Assembly (NCBI RefSeq): GCF_932274485.2
Contig: NC_065884.2
Location: 26,025,622-26,089,621 of the forward strand
Reading direction: 5' to 3'
DNA length: 64,000 nt
Origin: Patella vulgata
Taxonomy: Eukaryota; Mollusca; Gastropoda; Patellidae
The position numbers and the translations under genes are program-made. Positions 10,641 to 23,700 of this stretch are shown piece after piece (positions within the stretch are counted from its first letter, which is position 1; each line of letters begins with the position of its first letter). The notes beneath the pieces are model-generated. The model was not told where the DNA came from and did not search any database. It was given only the letters and a program-made list of their open reading frames with translations.

Positions 10641-11259
10641 TGCTATGGATCTATGTTTGGTTGCCTAGCAACGTAACTTTAACAATGTCTGTAGAATATA
10701 ACATGGACGTAGTAATAATATGTAATGTGCAAACAATCTTCTTGGTCTACAATTAAAGAAGCGTATTTGATCAGTAAAGAGACATAAATTTATGAAATAA
10801 CTACAAAAATGACACCTCAGCCTATAGAATATACGAGATCTAGTGTCGAAACTGTCACCCAGCTACAATATTTTTATAGAATCATTGTGACATGTTGGGG
10901 TCTTTTTTGGTTATGATGGAATATTCAAAGAAAATTGTAGGGGTAAAGAAATGCTTTGGATTTAAAGATTCAATTCAATGGTACGAGAATTACTAGTCTT
11001 AATCCTGATATAAAGTGCAGTTGTAGTTGTACCCCTTTAATTACCCATCTATCTGAAATGCGCCCGGTAACCACAGACTGATATTTTAACAGGTTTCAGG
11101 AAAAGTGTGAATACTCAAAGTGTGCAAAATTACCAAACCAATATTAACCAGAAATTGCGTAATAGGTTATAGGGTTTCAGCCGCCGGATCATCAACGTAT
11201 ATGATCACCATAGATGCCTTGCCATCAGTAAGAACGACTTGCGGCTGCTTACGAAAATT

Positions 11260-11424
11260 TTAACTTATATTCGCAACACCCCGGGAATGCTCGAGAACAA
11301 CTACGAACGAATGTCTGGCGAACACCTTGTGATCATTCCGAATTGGTGGTAAATTGAATTCGCAAGCCCATACGCCACTGTCGGTTATCAACTTTATTAC
11401 GTTTTCTTGCGTTCTTTGTCTGGA
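11260..11424 (-). CDS. Candidate terminal exon of an unknown minus-strand gene
   Basis: On the minus strand an excellent acceptor (TTTTCTTTCCAG, ending at 11425) is followed by 54 sense codons and TAA at 11260-11262. They read QRTQENVIKLITDSGVW, then ACEFNLPPIRNDHKVFA and RHSFVVVLEHSRGVANIS. Base composition is clearly richer in GC than the flanks, as for an exon. I recognise no family. No upstream exon was located between 11,430 and 13,600, so it may be a false positive or a pseudogene remnant. Confidence 0.3.
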   Translation of the reverse strand, partial: SRQRTQENVIKLITDSGVWACEFNLPPIRNDHKVFARHSFVVVLEHSRGVANIS

Positions 11425-12060
11425 AAGAAAACACGTATTAGATAAAGAAAATATATTATGAAATCTCATACACCCATGTATATGTAATATGAGTAAGAGA
11501 TTAATAGATTTCTTATAATTTATACAAAGTCTTGTGAGGTAATAACTCTTTGAACAATAAAATCACCGACAAGAATATAAATATAAATTGACGTCAAATT
11601 AAGCCGATCTGTTTTCCGAGAGCTATTTTAAGCTAACTGTTGTAAACAATTTATGAAATTGTAGTTAAATGACGTTTTCGGATCTTATCCTATCTCGGTA
11701 ATATCTTTAATAGACTCGCATCAAACTAGGATAAATCTTATTTTATTTCCTGTTTCATTCCTTGTTGATATATTTGATTATTTTGTCAGTATTGTATTTA
11801 CGTTTTTTAACAATGTTTATCTTTTATATAAGATAGTATTAGATATAAATATAAATACCTACATCATACTATTAAAGATACAATCATTTTTGGTAGCTAC
11901 TTTGGTTAAAATGTCTGAAGCAGAACACGGGTAGTCACGTGGATAGGTGATTGGTAGAGCGTCTTTGACATCTCAATGCAACATTATACATAACCTCAAT
12001 TTGCTTAGGTGATCCGACATCTTTATCAGGCTATAAATATGTTACCACGAAATGCATTCA

Positions 12061-12335
12061 TGTGTGGGTGGCCGAATGGTTTAACGCGTGCGCTTTAGAC
12101 GACAAGGTCTGATATTGAGTCAAGTAACGTGCTTTCCGATCCCCGCTTGTACGTGACAAGGAGTCGGTCGCCTCCGACCTCGTGGGTTTTCTCTGGGTCC
12201 TCCTGTTTCCTCCCACTGGTAAAACACCCCAACGGGCAAACGGATTATTGAAATAAAATTGAACGAAATGTTAGTCCCGAAATGATCTAATTGGTGTCGA
12301 TTGGACGTTTAACCCAAATTCCCTTCTTTTCTCTG
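12061..12335 (+). mobile_element. SINE family B, full-length
   Basis: Head GGTGGCCGAATGGTTTAACG resembles the 5' half of a tRNA-Ser or tRNA-Leu. B box region CTTTCCGATCCCCGC is slightly altered. Body CTCCTGTTTCCTCCCACTGG and tail GATTGGACGTTTAACCCAAA follow. The (CT)n tail has decayed, so the copy is of middling age. Confidence 0.88.
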
Positions 12336-13675
12336 AAGTTATTTTCAGATCGACCTTAAATTTTTACATTGTATATTTCCGATTTCGAATACTTACTTTC
12401 AGTGTTAATTTTTACCCCTTATGATTACATTTAGAATTCTTATTCCATGATCACATTGAATTACATTGTCGAGGCTCTGCAGGATAACGTTACCACACGA
12501 TCACCTTGGAATTGAATGCATTGAATTCATGAGACGAAGAAAAAATGTCGAATTCAGAGTTATTGTCCTTGATCACTTTGAAAAACTTTGAACAATTATA
12601 ATTAAAATTGATCCCTGAAACCCAGAATAGAAAGTTTATTTAATCTAAGCGTTGACAGATCAAAGATAATGAGTTTTAAATCAAGAATCGAACTAAATTT
12701 AGTTAGTGGTTATGTTTATTCAACCACTCCCAATATTTTTTCTGAACGTGGCCTTTCCGTTTCTTGTTTTTTTTGGGAAGATTAAATTATAAACACACCA
12801 ATCCTCTCGGTTTTATTTTCTTTCTAAACAGCAAAACATATAATAAAGTAATATCTTAACACAATCAAAATCTGTTGTTGTGAAACTATATCCTGTTTGC
12901 GGTAAGAAAGGAAAAAAACACATAGGTTTGTGTATTAAGTAAAACTTGAGGTAAAAATAAGACTCTAGCATAAAGAGGTAAAGAAAGAGCGGATAACATG
13001 ATCATGACAAATTGTGTTAATCGTCGATTGTTTTATTTACAAAATATTAAACCACAAAATACGACCGGGGTTACGAACTTCCGTTTCATTTATATAGATA
13101 AGAAAACGATCGGAGCTGTCTCACGTACATATTTTTAAGAATATCATATCAAACAGGTAATAGCAAGTACAATGAAATTTGTTATATTTGTTTGTCTTTA
13201 AAAGGGGGGTACTCCAGTACGGAGCCAAATGGCACATTCAAAAACGCACAACCTCTTCACCAACGGAGCATTTAATGGTTATCCTTTAAAAATATATCCT
13301 ACTAAAATAAGTTATATTTTCTGATCTACATTAGCAGAACTGTTCATTCGTTATTTGTTGTAAATCCGAGTGTGTGATGCTTGTGGAAACGCAGTTCAGT
13401 GATTCCGGATGAAATACAGCTCATTCTGGTGGATACGGCCCTTAGTGACTCCAGAATTTTGTTAAGGGACAGTTAAGGGAATTTTGTGAAAAGAAACTAA
13501 GTGATTCTAGTAGAAACACTGTTAAGGTATTTCAGAGGAGACACAATTTATCGATTCGAACAGCAAAGTAACATAGTGATTCCGGTTAAAACTTTTATTA
13601 GTGACTTTGATTGGATCGTGACTAAACTTACTTGGACAATTCCTGTATACAATCACAACCTATCGTTGACAAAAC
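12336..13675. other. Non-coding region upstream of the profilin-like gene
   Basis: AT-rich DNA without recognisable repeat copies. Between about 13,390 and 13,620 a phrase AGTGATTCC/AGTGACTCC/AGTGATTCT recurs five times at irregular spacing, just upstream of the profilin start. No TATA box could be fixed. Confidence 0.4.
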
Positions 13676-14056
13676 ATGATTTGGAAAAATCTTTTGAAGT
13701 GCTTAATTAATCGAGGCAAGGTGGATTCGGCCATAATTTTCCAAGAAGATGGCAATATTTTAGCCAAGTCACCAAACTGGGAGATACCGTCCAGTGATTT
13801 ATGGATTATACTGAACATTCTCAATACACAATTTCAGTGCTTCACCAAAATTAAAATATGCGAGGATTTGTTTTTATGCACATATTTTATTCACAATGGA
13901 AAAGAAACCCTGGTAGGAAAATCTGATGACCGTATACTGGTTGCCCATAGAAGTCGCTGCTGTCTCGTTATCGGTGTAAAAGACGTAAAGAAGCCTGGAT
14001 CCTGTATCTACGAGGTCACCGAATTTGCTAAACAAATTCGGACTAAGGGTTACTAA
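13676..14056 (+). CDS. Profilin-like protein, single exon
   Basis: 126 residues, the usual profilin size. Profilins bind monomeric actin, poly-proline ligands and phosphoinositides. The start MIWKNLLKCL corresponds to the profilin N-terminal helix MSWxxYVD with Trp3. VDSAIIFQEDGNILAKS fits the first strands (compare AAIIGQDGTVWAQS). ETLVGKSDDRILVAHRSRCC, then LVIGV and KPGSCIYEVTEFAKQIRTKG with final Tyr126 fit the last strands and C-terminal helix (compare QALVVGIY...PGQCNxVVExLGDYL). The Trp usually found in the second strand (near residue 31) appears to be Leu29, so the poly-proline pocket may be altered. No intron interrupts it, and no poly(A) tract or target repeat was seen. ATG has A at -3. 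The assignment is from sequence pattern memory. Confidence 0.78.
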   Translation: MIWKNLLKCLINRGKVDSAIIFQEDGNILAKSPNWEIPSSDLWIILNILNTQFQCFTKIKICEDLFLCTYFIHNGKETLVGKSDDRILVAHRSRCCLVIGVKDVKKPGSCIYEVTEFAKQIRTKGY

Positions 14057-14689
14057 CCGTGGGCATTCTGAAACCATGGGAACCATGGGTTTTATGAAGC
14101 AATTTATATCTGTATATTACATCTATGTAGAATTAACGGGATGATTGAGCAAACTAATGTCTTGTTGGATTCAGCCCACTTCAAACCTTAAAGTATTCTA
14201 ACAGTTTGCGATAACTATAATTATTGTCCTTTTGAATGTTAGTGTATCCTATACTCGATTTATTTCGTGTCCAAATGACTCCCCTAAATTGATTTGTAAA
14301 GGTCAGGCAATGTAGATAGAGAAACTGTGTGTCGCGGAATATAAACGTGACTGGGCATACGATTACGAGTGTACATCCTGGTCTCACGCCAATTTTTAAA
14401 TATAATATCCTGTAGGTCCACAAGGATGGACAAATCGACATACTTATTTTTATATAAAAAGCCCCCCCCCTCCCCCATCTTTAGCAAACAAATACAGATA
14501 GGTGTTAAATATATATATATATATACTATAAAAATTGTATGATAGTGACTGGATACAGTGTTTAGAATAACATTTTTTCAACTTTAGCTCCCAGATCTGT
14601 ATTTTTACCTAATATTTTTATTTTATTTATTATAGTTAGGATAACCTCTAATCAACGCGCGACAGTAGCTACAAATAGGATACACTTTT

Positions 14690-15694
14690 TATATGTCCAC
14701 ATTTTCATGTTGACGTATATAGTCGTCGTCCCTTTTGTTTGTGCACACTCTACAGGTCACAATTCTTATCCGATTTTGACGAAATATAGGTTTATCTCCA
14801 AATGATCTCGGTTCCTTTCGATATTGGCATGTATCGGATCGAAACTTCATGGATTATGGCCCCTGATTGTACGAAAAATCACGGTTTTTTTGCCTGTGAA
14901 CACTCTAGAGGTCACCATTTTCATCTGATTTTGATGAAACTTGAATTGCATGTTTATAACCCAAAGATCTTGGTGCCTTTCGATATTTGCGCATATCGAA
15001 TCGTAACGTCCTTAATTATGGTCGTTGATAGTAGGAAAAATCGCGTTTTTAGCTTGTGGTCACTCTAGAGGTCACAAATATTATCCGATTTAAAAAAAAC
15101 AAAAAACGTTTGAATATATCATCGTTACACGATAATGATGGTAGAGTTCAAATTTCGTTAAAATCGGCCCAAAACTAAACGACCACCCCTCGTACGCAAA
15201 TAGTGTAAATACATGGTATATCAAGGTTGTGGACCCTCTAGAGGACACAATTTTGATCCAATTTTGATGAAACTTGAAATACATGTTTATAACCCAAAGA
15301 TCTTGGTTCCTTTCGATATTCATGTATATGGGATAGCAACTTCCTGAATTATAGCCCTTGGTTGTCCGAAAAATCGCGTTTTTAGTTTGTGGTCCCTCTA
15401 GAGGTCACAATTTTTATCCGATTGAAAAAAAACAAAAACGTTTGAATATATCACCGTTACGCCCTAATGATGGCTGGGTTCAAATTTCGTGAAAATCGGA
15501 CCGATTTTGATGAAACTTGAAATACGTGTTTATAACCCAAAGATCTTGGTTCCTTTCGATATTCCCGCATATCGGATCTTAACTTCCTGAATTATGGCCC
15601 TTGATTGTACGAATAATCGCGTTGTTTTGTTTTTTTGGCTTGTTTCCTATTCATCTCTTGCAAAATGTGGGCGTATCTTGTCTGGCAGCCGCTG
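14690..15694. repeat. Array-like repeat with inverted ends, copy 1
   Basis: Five units of about 157-173 bp, each with CTCTAGAGGTCACAATTTTTATCCG and TTCCTTTCGATATT..GCATATCGGAT phrases (unit anchors near 14,741, 14,898, 15,055, 15,228 and 15,388). The block starts TATGTCCACATTTTCATG and ends GCAAAATGTGGGCGTATC, which are inverted copies. The same architecture recurs at 43101-43864. It has no coding frame of substance. A TA dinucleotide run (14505-14526) lies just upstream. Confidence 0.75.
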
Positions 15695-16566
15695 GTTCTA
15701 ATATCAGTTTTATCGCGTATTTGTTCAGTCCATTACACAAAGAACTGGAATTTTGCGGGGTGGGGGCGGGGGGCATACCGAAAGCCCAAAATATTTTATC
15801 CTCGCTTGGCTCGGCGCCAGGACGTTTGCTTTCTAAATTATCTCTGTCTCTTTACAAAAATATCAGGGATCTGCGCTTGGAGGCCTATTATTTTTAGAGC
15901 GGATGTGGCAGCTCAACACAATGTAACACAGGTTCTATTATAGTTCTCTGCAGTCGAATACAGAATTATAACATTGTAGTTCTAGAATTTAAACTTTCGC
16001 TTGATCTTCTTCACAAATCTTAACATTTTAACATTTTATTGATGAGAAGACAGACCTATGATTGATTCAAACTTTTCTTATTTCAATAATTGGAAAGGCG
16101 GTCAAACCAGGTTCAAATTAAACCACCCGATAAACAAGATGGATGAACATCTGATATGATCATCCGGCAGTTTCGCACTCATTGCTTCAATTCAATCACA
16201 CAAAATTAATTTCAGATGACGCTAAAGTATTTGATTTATGGAAACCTGTCGATTTAACACAAAGCTGGTATTTGACTTTTTCTGTTTATATTGGAAATAT
16301 TTCATTAAATTAATTCAATGTTGACATTTTTAAACTATAACTGATGAAAATGAATTCAGAAAGAAATTGTGTTTGGCGTAGATCAGCATCAGATTGGTAG
16401 CAAACAATCTAATTATTATCAAGTGAATTGGATTGAAAAATCGAAGTCATGATAGACCTGTCCTGAAAGATATCCAACCCCATTTGACGCTGCTAAAAAC
16501 GTTTTGCTTCTAGATTGCGAAATGAAGATATGGCACAAGAGTTCCATCTTAACAATGTCAAGGTAT

Positions 16567-16711
16567 TGGTATGTCTTGTATTAATAGTTGTGATTGCTGT
16601 GTCTGGTATTCATCAGAGTGATTGTTGTGTATAGTTTCGGTCATTTTGATTGTTGAGTTCTGGTATTCGTAAGTGTGATTGACATGATCAATATAATTGG
16701 TACGTGTTGTA
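16567..16711 (+). repeat. Minisatellite, unit about 28-31 bp, left array
   Basis: About four loose copies of TGTGTCTGGTATTCATCAG followed by GTGATTGT. The same unit recurs in the same orientation at 25648-25760, on the far side of the retrotransposon block. Confidence 0.7.
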
Positions 16712-16743
16712 TTGATGTGGATCATTTCTAACTACCAGAAACT

Positions 16744-17066
16744 ATATGTATGAACAAGGTACAAAAGCGACGTATGCAGTATTAAGAAAATGCAGGCATA
16801 ATACATGTAGTCTATCAATTGAGTGTCAGAGTTATTCGATAAAGCGATGAATGCAGTATTAAGAAAATGCAGACATAATAATCTATCAATTGAGTGTCAG
16901 AGTTATTCGATAAAGTTGTATTACCAGTACTTCTTTATGGTAGTGAAGTGTGGGTTTTTGAAAATTTCGAGCTTTTAGAACGGGTCTATCTTTATTTTTT
17001 CAAATTATTCCTACATCTAAAACAATCTACACCTGACTTTATAATATATAAAAGAACTAACACAGT
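16744..17066 (+). mobile_element. LINE (non-LTR) remnant, left part: end of reverse transcriptase
   Basis: A plus-strand frame reads ELFDKVVLPVLLYGSEVWVF and then ELLERVYLYFFKLFLHLK and STPDFIIY. This is the well-known region after the RT fingers-palm of Jockey/I/CR1-type LINEs (KVVLPILLYGCEVWGFE...STPNCMVYGELG). Upstream, a 71-77-bp piece coding for YAVLRKCRH...SIECQ is tandemly duplicated (16767-16843 and 16844-16914). It is a dead fragment with a frame change near 16,900. Confidence 0.75.
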
Positions 17067-17701
17067 TGTAATGTTCAAAACGGTCCACCATAGTTTTTCT
17101 GGATAAAAGAGTCTTCTTTAGTAGTATTGAAGTATTTATGCAACTGGTATGATTGTGTCTACTTTAAATTATTATGGTATAGAAAAAGCGTGCTTAGAAA
17201 CACAGTGAAAATGGCGTGAATGTGAATGTCAATACGTGTGAGGCCGTCTTCTCAAACGGCGGTCGTGATATCGGTTTTTTACCGAGACACTGTATGTAAT
17301 TTAGTGTAATGTGTTAGTGAACTTTTTATCTACCTATTGTGAACAGTGAACGTTGTTTATTCTTGTGAACTCTATGTGAAATTCGACTCAATTGCCGAGT
17401 CAGCTGTGAAGTGATATCATGAACTGAGAACTGTCAAAACAGAATATGTGAAGTGTGAATGTAACTTTTGTCTTTTTTAACTTATATCATTAACATTAAT
17501 CTGATTTATTATTAAACCGTTAATTCGTTCAATCAACACAGAACTCTGTTGTTTTGTTCAAGTTATTTTAAGGCTGCAATTCAGTATTATCATACTGACC
17601 TTTGACCCCTGAAGTGACCCGCTAACTATACACAGTGTCTGGCGTACGAACGGTATCGTCATAAACGCCGTGAAAGAAACGTGTAACGACGGACCCTCAC
17701 A
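17067..17701 (+). repeat. 5' LTR of the BEL/Pao element
   Basis: 635 bp, TG...CA termini. It aligns with the 3' copy at a constant offset of 7,143 bases. It contains many short GTGAA phrases, giving it a distinctive texture relative to the flanks. Confidence 0.95.
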
Positions 17702-17784
17702 TTGTTAGTAAAAAACCGTCAGGACATTGACAATACCAGACAATAATGTAAATTTAAAGTGAAAACAGTATATAACTTTATGGT

Positions 17785-20700
17785 GTGATGAAGATAAATT
17801 TTAGTGTATTATTTTTGTGCTTGTTTGTAATTTGTGAAATGGCATCCTTACCGCCAAGGTTTAGAAACCAATTAAGAAGAACATCACGCAGTTTGATGTG
17901 CAGAAGTGCAGACAACAGTGTGAACAGTGTTGACCCCGGGATTGTGCCAGTGGGCTTTCGGGTTCACAATGAGTTGGGAGGCCCAGGTGGGACTGGAGAC
18001 GCCTTTGTGCCAGGTGATGGAACGGTTCCTAGTGGGGCCGGAGGCAGACGTTCAGGTGAACTTCCCAGTCGTGAGGGTGTGGATAATCCTAGGAATGTTC
18101 TTCCTGACGATGATATCAGACCAATAGATAGTATCTCTAACGTACCTTCAAGAAAAACTGCCTCCACTACACTTTCAAAGTTGAAATATCAAGCTATTCA
18201 AAAAGAAATTGAATTAAAGAATCAACTGATGACTTTAACAGAAAGAAATAAATTTGAAGATGAAAGAAAAGAATTAGAGAGCCGTTTAGAATTTGAAAAA
18301 GTGGAAGAAGAGATTCGACTAGCATCTGAAAAAGCAGAACGGCTGCGTAGAGAACATGAATTAAAGGCAAGATTAACAGAAATTAACAGAAAAGAAGAAG
18401 AATTGTTATTGAGATCTAAATTATCAAGTGCTGCAGAAGTTAATAGAATGTATGTTCAGGTAGATTCTGAAATTTCCTTTAAAAGGCCTGTGCAACCTTT
18501 GAATAACACTGGCCCTGTGAACAATGCAGTGAACATATGTGATCCTGTGACACCTGCTGTGAATGCTGTAAGCATGCGTGATCCTGTGACACCTGCTGTG
18601 TACAGTAACAATTCTTTGAACATTCATGAACCCATGATTGTACAACCCCCTATAGTGAACATTAACAATCGTGTAAACAGTCCTATAAACATTAGTGAAA
18701 AAGAACATGTGGATGTGAATCGAGATACAGAAACCATCAATCATAGTATGACGAAATCTGAGCCAGAAATTTCTACTATTTTATCCAAATTAATAGACAG
18801 TCAAAGGGAACAAGCGTTACCAGCCCAAGAACTGAAACCATTTAATGGTTCAAATATATTGGACTTTCCAATATTCATGAAAAACTTTAAATATGTGGTA
18901 GAGAACAATACTGTAGACCCAAGTCGTAGACTTGAACTGTTAATAAGATATACACAGGGCGATGCCTACGAGTTGATAAAGCAATGTCCAATGATAGTGC
19001 CTGCATCAGCAGCATATATTAAAGCCAAAAACTTATTGAACCGTGATTATGGAAACCCTTTTATTTTGGCAGCTGCCTTTCGAAGTAAGGCAGAAACGTG
19101 GCCAAAAATACTTATAGGTGACAAAAGTGGACTTCGAAAGTATTCCCTTTTCTTAAATAACTGTTGTAACATAAAACATTCTAATTCAGACATGTCGTCC
19201 ATGGACAGCAGTGAATTCTTAAAACTTTTAGCATCTAAGTTACCAGTTTCATTGCAACAGCAGTGGATTGGTCGTGTAGGAGATTTAAGGGAAAATGGTA
19301 ACAGAGCTCCAGTGTTGGAAGATTTAGAGAACTTTGTCAGTAAGATTTCAAGAAATGAAAACGACCCCAGAGTGAGCGGTTTGGGTTATCAATTACGTAC
19401 ACCCACATCAACTTTCCCTCATGTTGCTAGTAACAAGATTACGCATCAGTCGCGTAAAATATTTTCGACTCAAGTCAATAAAGTTAATTTAGCAGCGCAA
19501 CCTCCCTGTTTATATTGCTCGGGTATGCATTCTCTGTTCTCATGTCGTAAATTTAGTAATTTGAATAACAATGACAAATCGTTAGAAGTTAAAAAAAGGG
19601 GACTTTGTTTTGCATGTTTGAACCCTAAACATATGAAAAGTGACTGCCCAAATCCCCAGTGGGCTAAGTGTGATAAATGCATCAGAAAGCATACAACTAT
19701 AATGCATGACCCTACTAGAGATGATATTTCTCGTGACAAACAAGTAAGTACGTTGATATCTGGTGAATCAAAATCCTATAACTCTAAATCATTTGTACCG
19801 AAATCAGAACATGAAAGTAAGGTATCTTCTGGCTGTGTACTAGGCAATACCAACCCCTTGATGGCCATTTTGCCTATACTTATTAAGCATAAAAACAGTG
19901 ATGACTATGTAGCAACATATGCATTTGTTGACAATGGCTCAGCTGCTAGTTTCATAAATTCTGATCTTGCTCATCGTTTAAAAGTCAGTGGACGATCCAC
20001 GTGTGTTACTCTCAAAACATTAAATTCTATAGAAACTCTTAAAACTGAAATTCTTGATAATTTACAAATAAGCAGTCTCGATGGTGATCAGTTTTTAGAT
20101 TTACCTCCTACTTATGTGAAGAATGATATGCCTGTTGACATGTGTGATGTACCCAGAAAAGATGATTTATATGCTTGGAAACATTTAAGTCACATTAATG
20201 TATCAAATATTTGTGAATTTCCTAATTTTATTCCAAAAGTTAGTCTAATGATAGGTGTGAACATGCCTGCTGCTACAACGCCATTAGAAGTGTGCACTGG
20301 TAACATTGGTGAGCCTTATGGGATTAAATCACCATTAGGATGGTTGTTATATGGTTTACCGGGTAAACTACAAAATTCTTCTGCTTCAATTAGTATTAAT
20401 TTATGCCGGATTGATGATAGTCTCGAGCAACAAGTAAAGAAATATTTTAATTTAGAATTTAGTGAAAAGCTTTGTGAAGACAAGCACTCATTGTCTATTG
20501 AAGACAAACAGTTTTTGAGCATTTTAACTAACTCTATTGAATTAAAAGACAGTCATTATCAGACTGAATTACCGTTTCGTGACAGATCAGTTATTATGCC
20601 TAATAACAAACTTCAGGCTGAAGCATTTGCCTACAGACTTAAAAATAAACTCGTGAAAGACCATTCTTTAAATGAACAGTATTGCAAATTCATGAACAAT

Positions 20701-23700
20701 TTAGAATCCAAGAAATACTCTGAAATTGTCCCACCAAGTGAAATTGATAGGAGTGATGGCCGTGTGTGGTATGTACCGTATCATCACGTGATACACCTTA
20801 AAAAGCCAGATAAACTGCGTGTAGTCTTTAATTGCCCGCTTATCTTTCAACAGACCTCACTAAATGAGCAACTTTTACAAGGGCCAGATTTGACTAACTT
20901 ATTGCTAGGTGTATTATTGCGATGGAGACAAGATTATATCGCGGTTATGGCTGATGTAGAACAAATGTTCTATCAGGTCAGAGTTGTGAAGAGAGACTGT
21001 GACATGCTTCGCTATTTATGGTGGCCCAACGGTGACATTAATGGACATCTTACTGAATATAGAATGCAAGTGCATATTTTTGGTGCAGTTAGCTCACCTA
21101 GCTGTGCAAACTTTGCTCTGAAGCAAACGGCTTTGGATAATACCAACGATTATTCCCATGAAATAATCAATGCTGTAAATTATGATTTTTACGTAGACGA
21201 TTTTTTAAAGTCTATGACTACAGAAACGGAATGTGTAAAACTGATTCGTGAAATATCTGATCTCTTATCCAAAGGTGGATTTCGCCTTACCAAGTGGGTG
21301 AGCAATAGCAGAAATGTATTGTCTACTATTCCCGAAAATGATTTAGCTGAACAAGTGATGGATCTTGACATTTCTTCAGATTCTTTACCCGTGCAACGAG
21401 CCTTAGGTGTCCAGTGGAACATTGAATTAGATTTAATTGAGTTTAACATTGGTGAAGTTAACAGAACCGCAACGCGACGTAATATACTATCCGTGTTCAG
21501 TTCCATTTATGATCCCTTCGGATTAGCATCTCCGTTTGTGCTAAAATGTAAAATATTCCTCCAGCATTTATGTCGAGATAAGTTATCGTGGGATGAAATG
21601 ATCCCAGTTGATCGACAAAGAGAATGGAATAACTGGCTTACTGATCTTGCGAATTTACATAATTTGTCAATTCAGAGATGTGTGAAACCCCAGAACTTTG
21701 GAAAGATTGTGAACACTCAAATACATCATTTTAGTGATGCATCGCAAGAGGGTTATGGTTCAGTTACTTATTTAAGATTTCAAAGTGATAAAAATGAGAT
21801 ACACATTTCATTTTTACTTGGGCGTTCTTGTGTAGCACCCATAAAGCCCCACACCATAGTTAAATTAGAGCTCGCAGCAGCTACATCGATTGTGAGAATT
21901 CATAACATGTTATCACGTGAATTGTCGATTCCTATTAATCAAGTGTATTTTTGGTCCGACAGCCAAACAGTTTTAAAGTACATACATGATGTAAAAGCAC
22001 GTCACCAAGTTTTTGTCGCAAACAGACTTGCAGTAATTCATGACGGTTCTAACGTGAATCAGTGGCGTTTTGTGCCTGGAAAGCTAAATCCAGCTGACCT
22101 AGCATCTCGTGGATCGTGTGTGGAGAATATCGCAAATAACTCCATGTGGTTATGTGGACCAGAATTTCTGAAATTATCAATTAATGATTGGCCGGAGAAC
22201 ATAGTTCCATTGAATAATGATGAAGATATACAAGTACCTACTAATTTTGTGAGAACCAATGATTCTGTGAATGCAGTAAATACATTGATAGATAAGTACT
22301 CTGATTTTTATCGATTAAAGCGTGCGATATCATGGTGGTTAAGATTAAAGCAAATTTTAAAGTATAAAGCTCAAAAATGTTTAATTCCTGATAGTTTGTG
22401 TACTAAGTCATTATCTGTTGAGGAAATTAATAGTGCTGAAGTGGAAATCATTAAGTTTGTTCAAAATCAAGTATATTCTGATGAAATAAAGTGTCTTAGT
22501 GAATACGGTGAAAATCCCAATAATGTGAAAAACGTCAAAAACAAAAGTGAAATTTCAAGTTTGGATCCATTTCTTAAAGATGGAATCTTGCGTGTTGGTG
22601 GAAGATTGCGCAATGCAAACGTGCCTTTTAATTTTAAGCATCAAATTATACTGCCTAAAAGTTGTCATGTTTCAAATCTCATTGCTAAATATTGTCATGT
22701 TAATGTAGCCCATATGGGTAGAAATCATACTATTAGTAATATTAGAAAAAAATATTGGATAGTTAAATGTGGTGTATTAGTTAAGTCTATTTTAAGTAAA
22801 TGTGTGATTTGTAGAAAATATCAGTCTAGAGTTAGTGAACAGAAAATGAGTGACATTCCATATTTTCGACTTAAACCTGATTTACCTGCTTTTAGTATAG
22901 TAGGAATTGATTATTTTGGTCCTTTTGAAATCAAAACAGGACGTTCTATCCGTAAGCGATACGGTGTTGTATTTACATGTATGATATCTTGTGCCACGCA
23001 TATAGAAGTTTCTAATTCCTTAGACACTAGTTCGTGTGTGAATGCCCTAAGACGTTTTATTGCCCGTAGAGGTACGCCCAGTGATATATATTCAGATAAT
23101 GGAACAAACTTAATTGGTGCTCAGAAAGAACTGAAACAATCATTATATGATCTGAATCAAACACAGATTGAGAACTTTTCAACTCAAGGTGGATTTAAGT
23201 GGCATTTCAACCCCCCTACAGCATCCCATTTTGGCGGATTGTGGGAGAGGCAGATAAGGACTATAAGAAAAATCCTATATGGGATTCTGTGTGAACAATT
23301 TTTGCGAACAGCACAAAGTGATGAAGAACTAATCACTTTCCTTTGTGAAGTAGAGGCTGTAATAAACAGTAGACCTCTGACTTGTGTATCAAGTGATTCC
23401 AATGACTTGGAAGTGATAACTCCTAATTCACTTCTTATGTGTCACCAAAATGTGTTATTTCCCCCTGGATTATTCAATGAACGTGATGTATATTCAAAGA
23501 GACGGTGGCGTCAAATCCAGTATTTGACTGATCTCTTTTGGAAACGTTGGACTGATGAATATTTGCATTCATTACAACGTCGTGAAAAGTGGCTCAATCC
23601 TTCTAGAAATATAAAAGTTGGTGACATTGCTCTTATAGTCGATTCAAGTGCGCCCCGTGGGTCGTGGCCCATGGGTATCGTTGAAGAAGTGTATCCAGAC

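Noticed and set aside
12061-12140. tRNA-Ser/Leu-like sequence
   Set aside because: The A and B boxes belong to a SINE head; acceptor stem pairing is absent and a SINE body follows, so it is not a tRNA gene.
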